Below are positions 14,437-22,174 of a DNA stretch of 22,174 nucleotides, one piece after another. Positions within the stretch are counted from its first letter, which is position 1; every line of letters begins with the position of its first letter. The DNA is from JAYRWN01 sp041917975. Its GTDB lineage: Bacteria > Bacteroidota > Bacteroidia > Chitinophagales > Saprospiraceae. A program made the position numbers and the translations under genes. The stretch covers positions 1-22,174 of the forward strand of contig JAYRWN010000155.1 of assembly GCA_041917975.1 (NCBI GenBank). Reading direction: 5' to 3'. The notes below the pieces were generated by a model. It ran no database searches and was not told the origin of the DNA. It saw nothing but the letters and a program-made list of their open reading frames with translations.

Positions 14437-17106
14437 ATGCGCTGGTTTTGGACGTGCACATACTTTTTTTTATTGGGGACTACTCCTCTTTTTAGCCAAG
14501 GAGGAATCCGAGGTTATATCAAAGATATCCACGGCCAGCCTTTAGCATTTGCTACGGTGTATGTAGAAAATCGTAAATCAGGCACGGCCACTAACGAAGA
14601 AGGATATTATTTCCTGGTCCTTTCTCCGGGTACCTATCAAGTCAGGTACCAATATTTAGGATACACCACGCAGACTAAAGAAATCCGGGTAAATCAAGAT
14701 CAGGTAACGCTCAATGTGGTCCTAAATGAAGAACCGATCGTATTACAGACTATTCAAGTATCGGAGAATCGCGAGGATCCTGCGTATACTATTATGCGTC
14801 GTGCCATCGGTAAAGCATCATACCATGCCCAGCAATTGGATGAATATTGGGTTACCAGCTATATCAAGGGATCAGGGCGACTTAAAAAAGTTCCGGGGTT
14901 ATTCAAAAAACAGCTGGAAAAGGCCATGAAAGAAGAAGGGATGGATACCACCACGGCCTTTGTGACCGAGTCAGTGAATGAAATCCACTATAAAAGGCCG
15001 GACGAATGGGAAGAACGTGTCCTATCAGTGCGCACCGTCGGAGAAGATAATAACACCAGCCCCAATAGTTTTATTAACTCCAGCTTTTACCTGCCTAAAG
15101 TCAATGGCGCTATTTCGCCCTTATCCCCGCAGGCTTTTACCCACTACCGGTTTGAATATCTGGGGTTCTTTAATGATCATGGCCAGACGATCAATAAAAT
15201 CAGGGTGGTTCCACGCAGTCCGGGCGATCAGGTCTTTGATGGCATAATTTATATTGTGGACCAGCTGTGGAATATCCATAGCCTCGACTTATTTACCTAT
15301 TTCTGGGGCATAAAGTTTAACATTAATCAGGTTTATACTCCGGTGGAGGACCTGGTGTGGATGCCCTTAAACCAGATTTTTGACGTAAACGGGGCCTTGC
15401 TGGGGTTTGGTTTTGAGTACCGATATTTTGCCAACATGAAAAATTACCGGCTTAAAATTAATCCCGACCTCCCTGAACCGGATCTCATAGTTATAGATGA
15501 AAAAATAGACAAGGATAAAGCCAAACAAGCCGATGCGGTAGTAAAACAAAACAAGTTAAAAGCCCCGACCGAATGGTTAGGCGATGGACAAGAGATTTCG
15601 CGCAAACAATTGCGCAAAATGGTTAAAGAGTATGAAAAAGTTGAGCTGGAAGCATCACGAATGGATACCTTGGATGAAGTGACCAGCATCCGCAATACCG
15701 TGATTGATTCTAATGCTTACAAGCAAGATTCTGCGTATTGGGATACAGTCAGGCCTGTGCCGCTGACCATATACGAGCTCAAGGGGTATCAACGTATGGA
15801 CAGCATATCCAGAGCCGAAGCGGAAGTCAAGTCGACTAAAGATCCGGACACGTTGTCTATAAACCTGGGCTCTAATACATCTGTCGAGCACAAAAAAAGT
15901 TCTGGCAAAGGGTTTTCCTGGAGTGACCTGGCTGAAGGCGGCCGATACCGGGCCGGCAAATCATGGATTTATGGGTTTAATTCTCCATTGTCCAACCTAC
16001 ATTTTAATACCGTAGAGGGGCTCCATGCTTCGCTGCCGTTCTATTTGCGTCGGGTTAAAAAATCGTTTAGTTTTAATCCTGCTGTACAATATGCTTTTGC
16101 CAGACAACGACTCAATGCCTGGGGTGAATTAAGCTGGCAGCGCAAAAAAGCCGGGACATGGACATTAGAAGGTGGTCGGCGCACCCGGCAATATTTTGAA
16201 TCCGGGTCTATTCATCCGGTGATTAATGACCTGTTTACCCTGCTCACCGAACGAAACCACCTGAAGTTATTTGAGAAAACATATCTGCGGGCCGGCTGGG
16301 AGAAAAAATTTAATGACCGCTGGTCTATGTCTGTACATCTGGAGAAGGCACAACATCAAGGCCTTGAAAATTATAGCGATTATAATTTGGTTGACCGCAG
16401 GAATTTGGTTTATTCATCCAATTTCCCCGCCAATGAAGAAATAGAACAGACCCGGTTTACAGATTACCAGCTGACTTTTCTTGATTGGCACGTGGAAACG
16501 AAACCTTGGCTTAAATACCAAATTCGCAACCATAAAAAAGAGATCAGGGATCATTCCTCACCCACCATTGGGCTTCATCTGCGCCTGGCTATTCCAGTGC
16601 TAAAGAATGACGATACACGTTTTCAGCATGTTGACGCATTCATTAAACACACGTGGAATGTAGGAGCAGGAGGTTTGTTTTCAGCTCAGCTGAATGCCGG
16701 GTTCTTTGCTAATAAACAAAATGTTTTTTTACCCATGTTTAAACATTTTCCGGGCAATCAAACCTTTTTAACCAATATGGACCCGGTGAGCTCTTACCGT
16801 ATTTTGGATTATTATCGGTTTAGCACATCTCGCCACTATTTATCCTGGTTCACCAACTATCAGTTCAGGAAATTATTGATTACCCGTTTTCCTATGGTTC
16901 GCCTTACCGGTATGCGCGAAAATTTATTTTTTAATGGACTGGAAACTCCGGACAGCAAACACTACCTGGAAGTGGGTTATGGATTGAACTATATTTTCAG
17001 GTTATTCCGGGTGGAAGTAACCACAGCTTTTCTTGATGGGCGCCATTATGATTGGGGAATTCGTATAGGTATAGCCTCTAGCCTGGATAACTTGTTTAAT
17101 TTTTAG
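14437..17106 (+). CDS. DUF5686 and carboxypeptidase-regulatory-like domain outer-membrane protein
   Basis: Outer-membrane protein of 889 aa. A signal peptide (1-21, ending PLFSQ) is followed by a carboxypeptidase-regulatory-like beta-sandwich (about 23-105: GYIKDIHGQPLAFATVYVEN, SGTATNEEGYY, VRYQYLGY). Then comes the DUF5686 body, beginning with DPAYTIMRRAIGKA, a signature of the family. A charged, linker-like region follows (about 350-490, KDKAKQADAVVKQNK). The C-terminal half is a predicted beta-barrel ending in the aromatic NLFNF. The function of the family is unknown; it is common in Bacteroidota and sits in the outer membrane. It is the first of three same-strand genes with gaps of 56 and 21 nt (esterase, patatin), so an envelope lipid or glycan role is possible but inferred. 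Confidence 0.85.
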   Translation: MRWFWTCTYFFLLGTTPLFSQGGIRGYIKDIHGQPLAFATVYVENRKSGTATNEEGYYFLVLSPGTYQVRYQYLGYTTQTKEIRVNQDQVTLNVVLNEEPIVLQTIQVSENREDPAYTIMRRAIGKASYHAQQLDEYWVTSYIKGSGRLKKVPGLFKKQLEKAMKEEGMDTTTAFVTESVNEIHYKRPDEWEERVLSVRTVGEDNNTSPNSFINSSFYLPKVNGAISPLSPQAFTHYRFEYLGFFNDHGQTINKIRVVPRSPGDQVFDGIIYIVDQLWNIHSLDLFTYFWGIKFNINQVYTPVEDLVWMPLNQIFDVNGALLGFGFEYRYFANMKNYRLKINPDLPEPDLIVIDEKIDKDKAKQADAVVKQNKLKAPTEWLGDGQEISRKQLRKMVKEYEKVELEASRMDTLDEVTSIRNTVIDSNAYKQDSAYWDTVRPVPLTIYELKGYQRMDSISRAEAEVKSTKDPDTLSINLGSNTSVEHKKSSGKGFSWSDLAEGGRYRAGKSWIYGFNSPLSNLHFNTVEGLHASLPFYLRRVKKSFSFNPAVQYAFARQRLNAWGELSWQRKKAGTWTLEGGRRTRQYFESGSIHPVINDLFTLLTERNHLKLFEKTYLRAGWEKKFNDRWSMSVHLEKAQHQGLENYSDYNLVDRRNLVYSSNFPANEEIEQTRFTDYQLTFLDWHVETKPWLKYQIRNHKKEIRDHSSPTIGLHLRLAIPVLKNDDTRFQHVDAFIKHTWNVGAGGLFSAQLNAGFFANKQNVFLPMFKHFPGNQTFLTNMDPVSSYRILDYYRFSTSRHYLSWFTNYQFRKLLITRFPMVRLTGMRENLFFNGLETPDSKHYLEVGYGLNYIFRLFRVEVTTAFLDGRHYDWGIRIGIASSLDNLFNF

Positions 17107-17162
17107 GCGGAATCATACATAAATCTTCAAGAACACTTATCTTCACTAGGAAGGCAAGTATT

Positions 17163-18878
17163 ATGCAAAAGATCATCATTCTAAGTTTAGCATGGCTATG
17201 TTTTTGGCACTGCCAGTCGCCGCGGGTAGCTGACATTACCATCAGATATTCTTCTGATCTGTCCCTTGATTCCTTAGACGGCCGATTGTTATTGATTTTT
17301 TCCACCGATAGCACGGCCGAGCCACGCTTTCAGGTGACGGATGGGGTTAGATCACAGCAGGTATTTGGGATGAACGTGCAAAATTGGGGTAAGAACCAAA
17401 AAATCACTTTCGATCAGGACGCTTTTGGTTATCCAATCCAGCAACTAAAGGCTATACCGGCTGGCGAATATTATGTACAAGCCCTATTGCATATTTATGA
17501 AACATTCCGGCGTAATGACGGCAAAACCGTAAAATTACCCATGGACCGGGGTGAGGGACAGGTGTGGAATCAGGCTCCGGGTAACCTTTATTCACGACCG
17601 GTGAAAATGTATATTGACCCGATACACCCACATCTGGATATGGTCCTGGATCAGATCATCCCCCCGATTACTCCTCCTGAAGACACCAAATACATTAAAC
17701 ATGTTCGCATCCAAAGTGATTTGCTCACCAAGTTTTGGGGCCGGCCGATGCATTTGGGGGCTCATGTCTTATTGCCTGAAGGATGGGACACCCATCCTGA
17801 AGCCAGATATCCGGTGGCCATATATCATGGTCACTTTCCTGCCGACTTAAGCGGGTTTAGAACCACCCCTCCTGACCCGGATTTGAAGCCTGATTATAGT
17901 GAACGGTTTAAAATTTCCGGCTACAATCGTATAGTCCAACAGGAAGCTTATGATTTTTATAAAATCTGGACCGGACCCAACTTTCCCCGTGTCCTGGCCA
18001 TCGAAATTCAACATGCGAACCCGTATTATGACGATTCCTATGCGGTCAACTCTGCTAACCTGGGACCCTATGGTGATGCCATCACCTATGAATTAATTCC
18101 CTACATCGAAAAACAGTTTAGAGGGATCGGTGCAGGATGGGCCAGGTTTGTTTATGGCGGGTCCACAGGGGGCTGGGAAGCTCTGGCTGTGCAGGTTAAA
18201 TATCCGGATGAATACAACGGGTGTTATGCCGCCTGCCCTGACCCGATAGATTTCCGGGCTTTTACCCAGGTAAATATTTATGAACATACCAATGCATATT
18301 ATGAAGAGGGGCCGTTTCGCAAAACTTTACGTCCCGGTCACCGTAACTACCTGGGCGAAATAGACGCGACGTTGCAAGACATGAATTATCGCGAGCTGGC
18401 CTTAGCTGATCATTCCCGTTCGGGTCAACAATGGGATATCTGGGAAGCGGTGTTTTCGCCCTGTGGCGAGAACGGTTATCCTCAACCCATCTGGGATAAA
18501 CGTACCGGTATAATTGATAAAACGGTAGCTCAATATTGGAAAGAAAATTTCGATCTCACCTACATCATGCAACGGGATTGGCCGAAAAATGGCTCTAAAT
18601 GGAAAAGCAAAATCCATATTTATTGTGGCGATATGGATAATTATTACCTGAATAATGCGGTTTATCTCACCGAAGCCATGTTGGAGAATACTAAGGACCC
18701 GCATTATGGCGGAGAAGTAGATTATGGTGACCGCGCCGAACACTGCTGGAATGGAGACCATGATCAGCCGAATTATATCAGTCGCCTGCGTTACCATCGC
18801 ATGTTTATCCCTAAATGGGCTGAGCAAATAAAAACACGTGCGCCCAAAGGTGTGGACCTGAAGTCTTGGAGGTATTAA
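17163..18878 (+). CDS. Secreted alpha/beta-hydrolase fold esterase (PF00756-like) with N-terminal beta domain
   Basis: Exported protein of 571 aa. A signal peptide (LAWLCFWHCQSP) contains Cys14 and Cys17; lipoprotein status is possible but neither matches a clean lipobox. Residues about 22-170 form a beta-rich N-terminal domain of unknown role. The catalytic domain starts near HLGAHVLLPEGWDTHPEARYP and shares the esterase-D/enterochelin-esterase layout: HGHFP, then LGPYGDAITYELIPYIEKQF, then nucleophile Ser334 in GGSTGG. Acid candidates are Asp490 or Asp492 in CGDMDNYYL. The base is probably His527 or His533 in EHCWNGDHD. Substrate is unknown. The gene lies 56 nt after DUF5686 and 21 nt before the patatin gene, so co-transcription is likely. 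Confidence 0.78.
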   Translation: MQKIIILSLAWLCFWHCQSPRVADITIRYSSDLSLDSLDGRLLLIFSTDSTAEPRFQVTDGVRSQQVFGMNVQNWGKNQKITFDQDAFGYPIQQLKAIPAGEYYVQALLHIYETFRRNDGKTVKLPMDRGEGQVWNQAPGNLYSRPVKMYIDPIHPHLDMVLDQIIPPITPPEDTKYIKHVRIQSDLLTKFWGRPMHLGAHVLLPEGWDTHPEARYPVAIYHGHFPADLSGFRTTPPDPDLKPDYSERFKISGYNRIVQQEAYDFYKIWTGPNFPRVLAIEIQHANPYYDDSYAVNSANLGPYGDAITYELIPYIEKQFRGIGAGWARFVYGGSTGGWEALAVQVKYPDEYNGCYAACPDPIDFRAFTQVNIYEHTNAYYEEGPFRKTLRPGHRNYLGEIDATLQDMNYRELALADHSRSGQQWDIWEAVFSPCGENGYPQPIWDKRTGIIDKTVAQYWKENFDLTYIMQRDWPKNGSKWKSKIHIYCGDMDNYYLNNAVYLTEAMLENTKDPHYGGEVDYGDRAEHCWNGDHDQPNYISRLRYHRMFIPKWAEQIKTRAPKGVDLKSWRY

Positions 18879-18899
18879 AGCTCTTTATTTATCTGATTC

Positions 18900-19781
18900 A
18901 TGCGAGCTTTGATTATATCCGGGGGAGGGAGTAAATCGGCATTTGCCGGAGGAGTCGCTGAATATTTATTGGAGGTAAAGCGAGAGGATTATGACATTTA
19001 TGTGGGCACATCCGGCGGAAGTTTGATCATTCCTTTTCTTGCCTTGGGTGAAGTCAACCGTTTAAAAAAAATCTTAACTAACCTGGAGCAAAAAGATGTC
19101 TTTAACGTCAACCCTTTTATTATTAAAGAGAAAGAGGGCAAATTACAGGTAGCTATTAACCACATCAACACGCTATGGATGTTCTTACGACGGCGTAAGA
19201 CATTTGGAGAAAGTGGACATCTTCTGGAGTTGATTAAAAAAAATTTCTCATTGGCCAACTTTGAAACGTTAAAAACCAGCCATAAGCGTCTCGTTGTGAC
19301 GGTGTCTAACCTCACCCGGAACTTAGTGGAATACAAATATCTGGCCGACTGTACCTATGAACAGTATTGTCATTGGATCTGGGCGTCGGCCAATCTGGTT
19401 CCTTTTATGAGCCTGTATGTACATGAAGGACAAGAATATGCTGATGGTGGATTCGGCAGCTTAGTCCCCATCCATGAAGCCATCATCTTAGGCGCCAAAC
19501 AATTGGATGTCATCGTTTTGAATCCGCGCGTGCAGGATATCGAAAAACCGCCGTCACAAAATGCTTTTAACGTCATGCTTAGTTCTATCGATTTTATGCT
19601 GGACCAGATCGGGAATAACGACCAGGTCATCGGTATGCTTGAAAGCCGTTATACCGGCCTAAAAATCCGTTTTTTTCATACCCCTTATAACCTCACCAAT
19701 AACTCATTTGTATTCCGCCCGGAACAAATGCGCCGCTGGTGGCAAGAGGGCTACGAATACGCCCGGTTAAAGATGCATTAA
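18900..19781 (+). CDS. Patatin-like phospholipase family protein
   Basis: Cytoplasmic serine lipid acyl hydrolase of 293 aa with a Ser-Asp dyad. Oxyanion loop GGGSKSAFAGGV (8-19), nucleophile Ser38 in GTSGGS, and Asp182 in DGGFGSLVP. The usual oxyanion GGGxRG has Lys and Ser at the last two positions. No signal peptide or membrane segment is seen, so it probably acts on cytoplasmic or inner-membrane lipids. ATG at 18900 immediately precedes the core motif, leaving no room for an export signal. It is last in the run DUF5686 - esterase - patatin. Its stop (TAA, 19779-19781) overlaps the convergent thiL stop within a TTAA. Confidence 0.88.
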   Translation: MRALIISGGGSKSAFAGGVAEYLLEVKREDYDIYVGTSGGSLIIPFLALGEVNRLKKILTNLEQKDVFNVNPFIIKEKEGKLQVAINHINTLWMFLRRRKTFGESGHLLELIKKNFSLANFETLKTSHKRLVVTVSNLTRNLVEYKYLADCTYEQYCHWIWASANLVPFMSLYVHEGQEYADGGFGSLVPIHEAIILGAKQLDVIVLNPRVQDIEKPPSQNAFNVMLSSIDFMLDQIGNNDQVIGMLESRYTGLKIRFFHTPYNLTNNSFVFRPEQMRRWWQEGYEYARLKMH

Positions 19782-20806
19782 AAATGCTGCCACCCTTGCG
19801 CTTGCAAAGGATGGATATGGCCGGCGCCGGTATGCAGGGTTATGCCATCCTTCGCATCCACTATTTCCCCAATAATATAAAGATCGGGCAACAAACGGGT
19901 CTTTTCCAGATCAGTAGGGTCTATGGTAAAAAGCAATTCGTAATCCTCTCCGCCATTTAAGGCACAGGTGATCGGATCAAGTTGAAATTTCAGAGCCATC
20001 AGTTCGGTTTGTGTATGAATAGGCACTTTGTCCTCTTCAAGGTAAGCGCCGACTCCGGATTGTTTACATAGGTGGAAAACCTCAGAAGCCAGGCCATCAG
20101 AAATATCGATCATAGAGGTTGGTTGCAACTCCGCTTGCCTAAACAGGTCAATAATGTCCCCGCGCGCTTCCGGCTTTAATTGACGCCCTACCAGATAGTC
20201 TTGACCTTCTAAATCCGGTTGGACCCCGGGGGTAGAGGTGATGATCTGTTTCTCCCGCTCCAAGAGTTGTAACCCCAAATAAGCAGCACCCAGATCACCG
20301 GTTACACAAATTAAATCGCCGATTTTAGCGCCGGAACGGTAAACCAATTTATTTTTCTCACCTTGCCCGATAGCGGTGACACTGATGATCATACCTTTGG
20401 TAGAACTGGTGGTGTCGCCGCCTACCAAATCCACCTTATAATGATTACATGCCAGCGCAATGCCGGCATAAAGCTCCTCCAGATCTTCTACACTATAAAG
20501 ATTAGAGATGGCAATAGATACCAGGATTTGTCGCGGGTAAGCATTCATGGCGTAGATATCCGAGAGGTTGACCACCACACTTTTATAACCTAAGTGTTTT
20601 AAAGGCGTGTAAATACGGTCAAAATGAATACCCTCCACTAATAGGTCGGTGGATATCACCGTAAGCCAAGAACCGTTATCAATAACTGCCGCATCATCTC
20701 CCACCCCCTTTAGACTGGATTTTTGTACCAGTGCAAAAGACTTGGTCAGGTGATCAATGAGCCCAAATTCTCCCAGTTTGTTGACATTCGTATGCTTATC
20801 GCTCAT
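19778..20806 (-). CDS. thiL: Thiamine-monophosphate kinase
   Basis: ATP-dependent kinase converting thiamine phosphate to thiamine diphosphate, the last step of the pathway, in the cytoplasm. 342 aa. ThiL motifs in order: GEFGLIDHL (12-20), GVGDDAAVI (34-42), ISTDLLVEGIHF (51-62), NLSDIYAM (80-87), VGGDTTSS (128-135), DISDGLASEV and GGEDYELLFT. The frame is open to an ATG at 20845, but MSDKHTNVNK from 20806 fits the family N-terminus better and makes an ATGA overlap with the upstream RluA-like stop, so 20806 is the preferred start. It is the last gene of the DUF4834 - RluA - thiL run. No other thiamine genes are in the window, and no TPP riboswitch is seen. Confidence 0.93.
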   Translation of the reverse strand: MSDKHTNVNKLGEFGLIDHLTKSFALVQKSSLKGVGDDAAVIDNGSWLTVISTDLLVEGIHFDRIYTPLKHLGYKSVVVNLSDIYAMNAYPRQILVSIAISNLYSVEDLEELYAGIALACNHYKVDLVGGDTTSSTKGMIISVTAIGQGEKNKLVYRSGAKIGDLICVTGDLGAAYLGLQLLEREKQIITSTPGVQPDLEGQDYLVGRQLKPEARGDIIDLFRQAELQPTSMIDISDGLASEVFHLCKQSGVGAYLEEDKVPIHTQTELMALKFQLDPITCALNGGEDYELLFTIDPTDLEKTRLLPDLYIIGEIVDAKDGITLHTGAGHIHPLQAQGWQHF

Positions 20807-21513
20807 AATCCCAAAGATGTAAATTCTGATTGAAAAAGCCTCCATAATCCCACATCCAAGGAAGGCGCAGCCTTATAAATTTCCTGATGATTACTGACAG
20901 GATGAGGAAATTCGATTTTGGCCGCATGTAAATGGATAAAATGGGACCGATTGGCACGGGGTGCTCCATACTTAGTGTCTCCCTGAATCGGAAAACCGGA
21001 ATAACCCAGTTGCGCTCTGATTTGATGGTGCCGGCCGGTGACTAAATTTATTTTCCATAAGTGATAACGTTCAGAACTGGCTATAATCTGATACTGCAAA
21101 TGGGATTTTTGGTAGCCCGGTAAAGGTGAGGTAGAGACTTTGGAGATGTTTTTCTGGGAGTTGGTCTCTAGCCAATGGATGAATTCACCTTCATTTTCTT
21201 GCGGTCGTTGTCCGGTTAGGGCTAAATAGGTCTTCTGGACTTTATAATCAGACAACAACTGTTGAAAATAGGCAAAATAAGTTTTGCTTTTAATCAACAA
21301 AACCAATCCACTGACCGGCCGGTCCAGACGGGTCAGAAGGTGCAAGGCATGGTGGGTGTATGCTTGTAAGGCGGTGAGAAAATCGGGCACCTCGCTTTGG
21401 TCAGGTTGAATGGGAAGTCCGGGAGGTTTATGGGCTATCAGCCAGTGGTGATTCTGAAAACAAACGAAGTCGGAAGGTTTAAGAGGATTTTTTTCCATGA
21501 TCCACTTCTTCAT
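20803..21513 (-). CDS. RluA-family pseudouridine synthase
   Basis: RNA uridine isomerase of 236 aa without an N-terminal S4 domain. The catalytic loop is RLDRPVSG (62-69) with Asp64 as nucleophile; the usual preceding His is Thr61. Motifs II and III: Lys-Tyr segment KVQKTYLAL, then LVTGRHHQIRAQLGYSGFPI and GDTKYGAPR. Family members modify 23S rRNA or tRNA; the target cannot be assigned from this sequence. Two start codons fit, ATG at 21513 and ATG at 21498, overlapping the DUF4834 gene by 35 or 20 nt. The stop overlaps the thiL start by 4 nt (ATGA), so translation is probably coupled along the operon. Confidence 0.9.
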   Translation of the reverse strand: MKKWIMEKNPLKPSDFVCFQNHHWLIAHKPPGLPIQPDQSEVPDFLTALQAYTHHALHLLTRLDRPVSGLVLLIKSKTYFAYFQQLLSDYKVQKTYLALTGQRPQENEGEFIHWLETNSQKNISKVSTSPLPGYQKSHLQYQIIASSERYHLWKINLVTGRHHQIRAQLGYSGFPIQGDTKYGAPRANRSHFIHLHAAKIEFPHPVSNHQEIYKAAPSLDVGLWRLFQSEFTSLGL

Positions 21514-21652
21514 AATCTATCAGATCTCCCTCTTGCTTGAGAAACTCGTTGTAGCGGGTGTCCACCGGTTTTTGCGCCGCCGATCTTTTAGGTCCCCAAA
21601 ACAGACGGTACAACATATAACCCGCGGAGATGAGGAATAACAGTTTGAACAT
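21479..21652 (-). CDS. Small membrane-anchored DUF4834-like protein (57 aa)
   Basis: Short ORF in the frame upstream of the RluA-like gene: an N-terminal hydrophobic helix (MFKLLFLISAGYMLYRLFWG), a basic Pro/Arg/Lys stretch, and an acidic tail with LIDYEEVDHG. The order hydrophobic helix, basic linker, and terminal (I/V)(D)(Y/F)EE(V/I) is what DUF4834 proteins of Bacteroidota show. No function is known. It begins 9 nt downstream of a perfect -7 box (TAATTTTG, 21674-21667), and its 3' end runs 35 nt into the RluA-like reading frame. It is probably the first gene of the DUF4834 - RluA - thiL operon. Confidence 0.75.
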   Translation of the reverse strand: MFKLLFLISAGYMLYRLFWGPKRSAAQKPVDTRYNEFLKQEGDLIDYEEVDHGKKSS

Positions 21653-21666
21653 CTCTATTTTTCCCG

Positions 21667-21701
21667 CAAAATTACTTTAAAAAAAAACGGACAGCTGACA
21701 A
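21667..21701 (-). promoter_or_regulatory. Promoter of the DUF4834 - RluA - thiL operon
   Basis: Exact Bacteroidota -7 box TAATTTTG on the minus strand (21674-21667), with a TTG (21701-21699) 24 nt upstream, slightly longer than the usual 19-21. The start codon is 21652, giving a very short leader. Confidence 0.5.
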
Positions 21702-21793
21702 TTTTTTTTGCCACTAAAAGTTATCAGTGAGCACGATCTATTTTTTTCTCAACCACTTTGTTACTTTTATCCTCCTACAACCTAAACATTATA

Positions 21794-21801
21794 TATTTTT
21801 G
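21794..21801 (+). promoter_or_regulatory. -7 box for the DUF2723 gene
   Basis: TATTTTTG matches TAnnTTTG exactly. The nearest TTG upstream (21758-21760) is too far, so the -33 element is not clear. The leader to ATG at 21851 would be about 43 nt. Confidence 0.45.
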
Positions 21802-21850
21802 CCATTAATAATTAATTCATTTATAGACCAAGATAATTTCCTTCCGCTCT

Positions 21851-22174
21851 ATGCTGTCATATAAAAACACTTCCAGATTGGCTGGTTGGCTCGTATTTGC
21901 CATTAGTATGTTCGTCTATTTTCTATCTGCAGAAAGATCGGGTAGTCTGTGGGATTGTGGTGAATTTATACTAGGAGCTTATAAACTGCAGGTTGTGCAC
22001 CCTCCCGGAGCTCCATTGTTTTTAATCGTCGGCCGAATGTTTGCATGGGTTGGAGACTTGTTTTCCGATAACCCAGAGCACATAGCATTTGCGGTCAATC
22101 TCATGTCCGGGATGTGTAGTGCATTTGCAGCTACATTCATCTGTTGGGCAACGATTGCCCTGGGTAAACTAACC
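21851..22174 (+). CDS. DUF2723 multi-pass membrane protein (5' part; continues past the window)
   Basis: N-terminal 108 codons of a DUF2723 family protein (TMEM260/glycosyltransferase-C-like). Signatures: SGSLWDCGEFILGAYKLQV (about 31-49), the position of the family's acidic loop motif, and HPPGAPLFLIVGRMF (about 50-64). Three hydrophobic segments are visible: 9-26, 56-70 and 85-104. Full family members in Bacteroidota are around 1000 aa with many TM helices; their activity is thought to be glycosyl transfer from a lipid-linked donor, but this rests on fold and on eukaryotic relatives. ATG at 21851 is the first in-frame start and sits downstream of a consensus -7 box. Confidence 0.88.
   Translation, partial: MLSYKNTSRLAGWLVFAISMFVYFLSAERSGSLWDCGEFILGAYKLQVVHPPGAPLFLIVGRMFAWVGDLFSDNPEHIAFAVNLMSGMCSAFAATFICWATIALGKLT

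Larger units (their letters stand above)
21653..21850. other. Divergent promoter region (198 bp)
   Basis: AT-rich gap between the DUF4834 gene (minus) and the DUF2723 gene (plus), with runs of A and T and one consensus -7 box on each strand. No hairpin with a T-tract and no ORF of note. Confidence 0.45.

Noticed and set aside
18402..18827. 141-aa ORF on the minus strand
   Set aside because: Antisense to the catalytic part of the secreted esterase; the plus-strand frame has clear Ser/Asp/His motifs.
20807..20845. 13-residue N-terminal extension of ThiL
   Set aside because: ATG at 20806 makes a 4-nt overlap with the upstream stop and fits the family N-terminus; the extension lies wholly inside the RluA-like gene.
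1..22174. Prophage, IS element, CRISPR array, tRNA or defence island
   Set aside because: No integrase, transposase, terminal inverted repeats, spaced direct repeats, cloverleaf sequence or known defence protein is visible; gene content is chromosomal and codon use looks even.

Overview
The window reads as an ordinary chromosomal stretch of a Bacteroidota bacterium, most plausibly a Saprospiria/Lewinella-like marine or environmental lineage. The order-level placement is inference; the phylum is well supported. The evidence is a T9SS/gliding-motility C-terminal domain protein, an OMP_b-brl_3 TonB-dependent receptor with a carboxypeptidase-regulatory-like N-terminus, DUF5686, DUF2723, DUF4834, a second EF-G paralogue, absence of clear Shine-Dalgarno sequences, and several promoter-like TAnnTTTG boxes. 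I see no rRNA, tRNA, CRISPR array, IS element, integrase or attachment site. The longest gene-free gap is about 236 bases.

Layout. 1-2508 (-): 5' part of a secreted GH2 glycosidase running off the left edge. 2745-5405 (+): divergent outer-membrane beta-barrel receptor, closed by a strong terminator. 5520-8358 (+): tight three-gene operon of a secreted alpha/beta hydrolase, an AdiC-like amino-acid antiporter and a DDAH (dimethylarginine dimethylaminohydrolase). 8418-10547 (-): EF-G2-type elongation factor paralogue. 10667-12267 (-): L-type lectin plus T9SS C-terminal domain protein, split by a -1 frameshift at a T6 run. 12427-13245 (+): MtfA-like protein that has lost its zinc site. 13219-13689 (-): DUF4442 hotdog protein, converging on and overlapping the previous gene. 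13723-14313 (+): DUF1080 lipoprotein. 14437-19781 (+): DUF5686 outer-membrane protein, secreted esterase and patatin-like phospholipase. 19778-21652 (-): DUF4834 small protein, RluA-family pseudouridine synthase and ThiL, in overlapping frames. 21851-22174 (+): start of a DUF2723 membrane protein that leaves the window.

How the genes fit together. The AdiC-like transporter and DDAH overlap by 4 nt and look like a methylarginine (ADMA/MMA) uptake-and-hydrolysis unit; this is inference from enzyme identity, conserved AdiC-site residues and coupling. The GH2 enzyme, receptor, DUF1080 protein and lectin suggest a polymer-degrading, surface-active lifestyle, but there is no SusD and no complete PUL here. 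The most interesting observations are the transporter/DDAH operon, the EF-G2 with Leu in place of the catalytic G-domain His, the MtfA-family pseudo-peptidase, and the in-phase slippery heptamer joining the lectin and sorting-domain halves.
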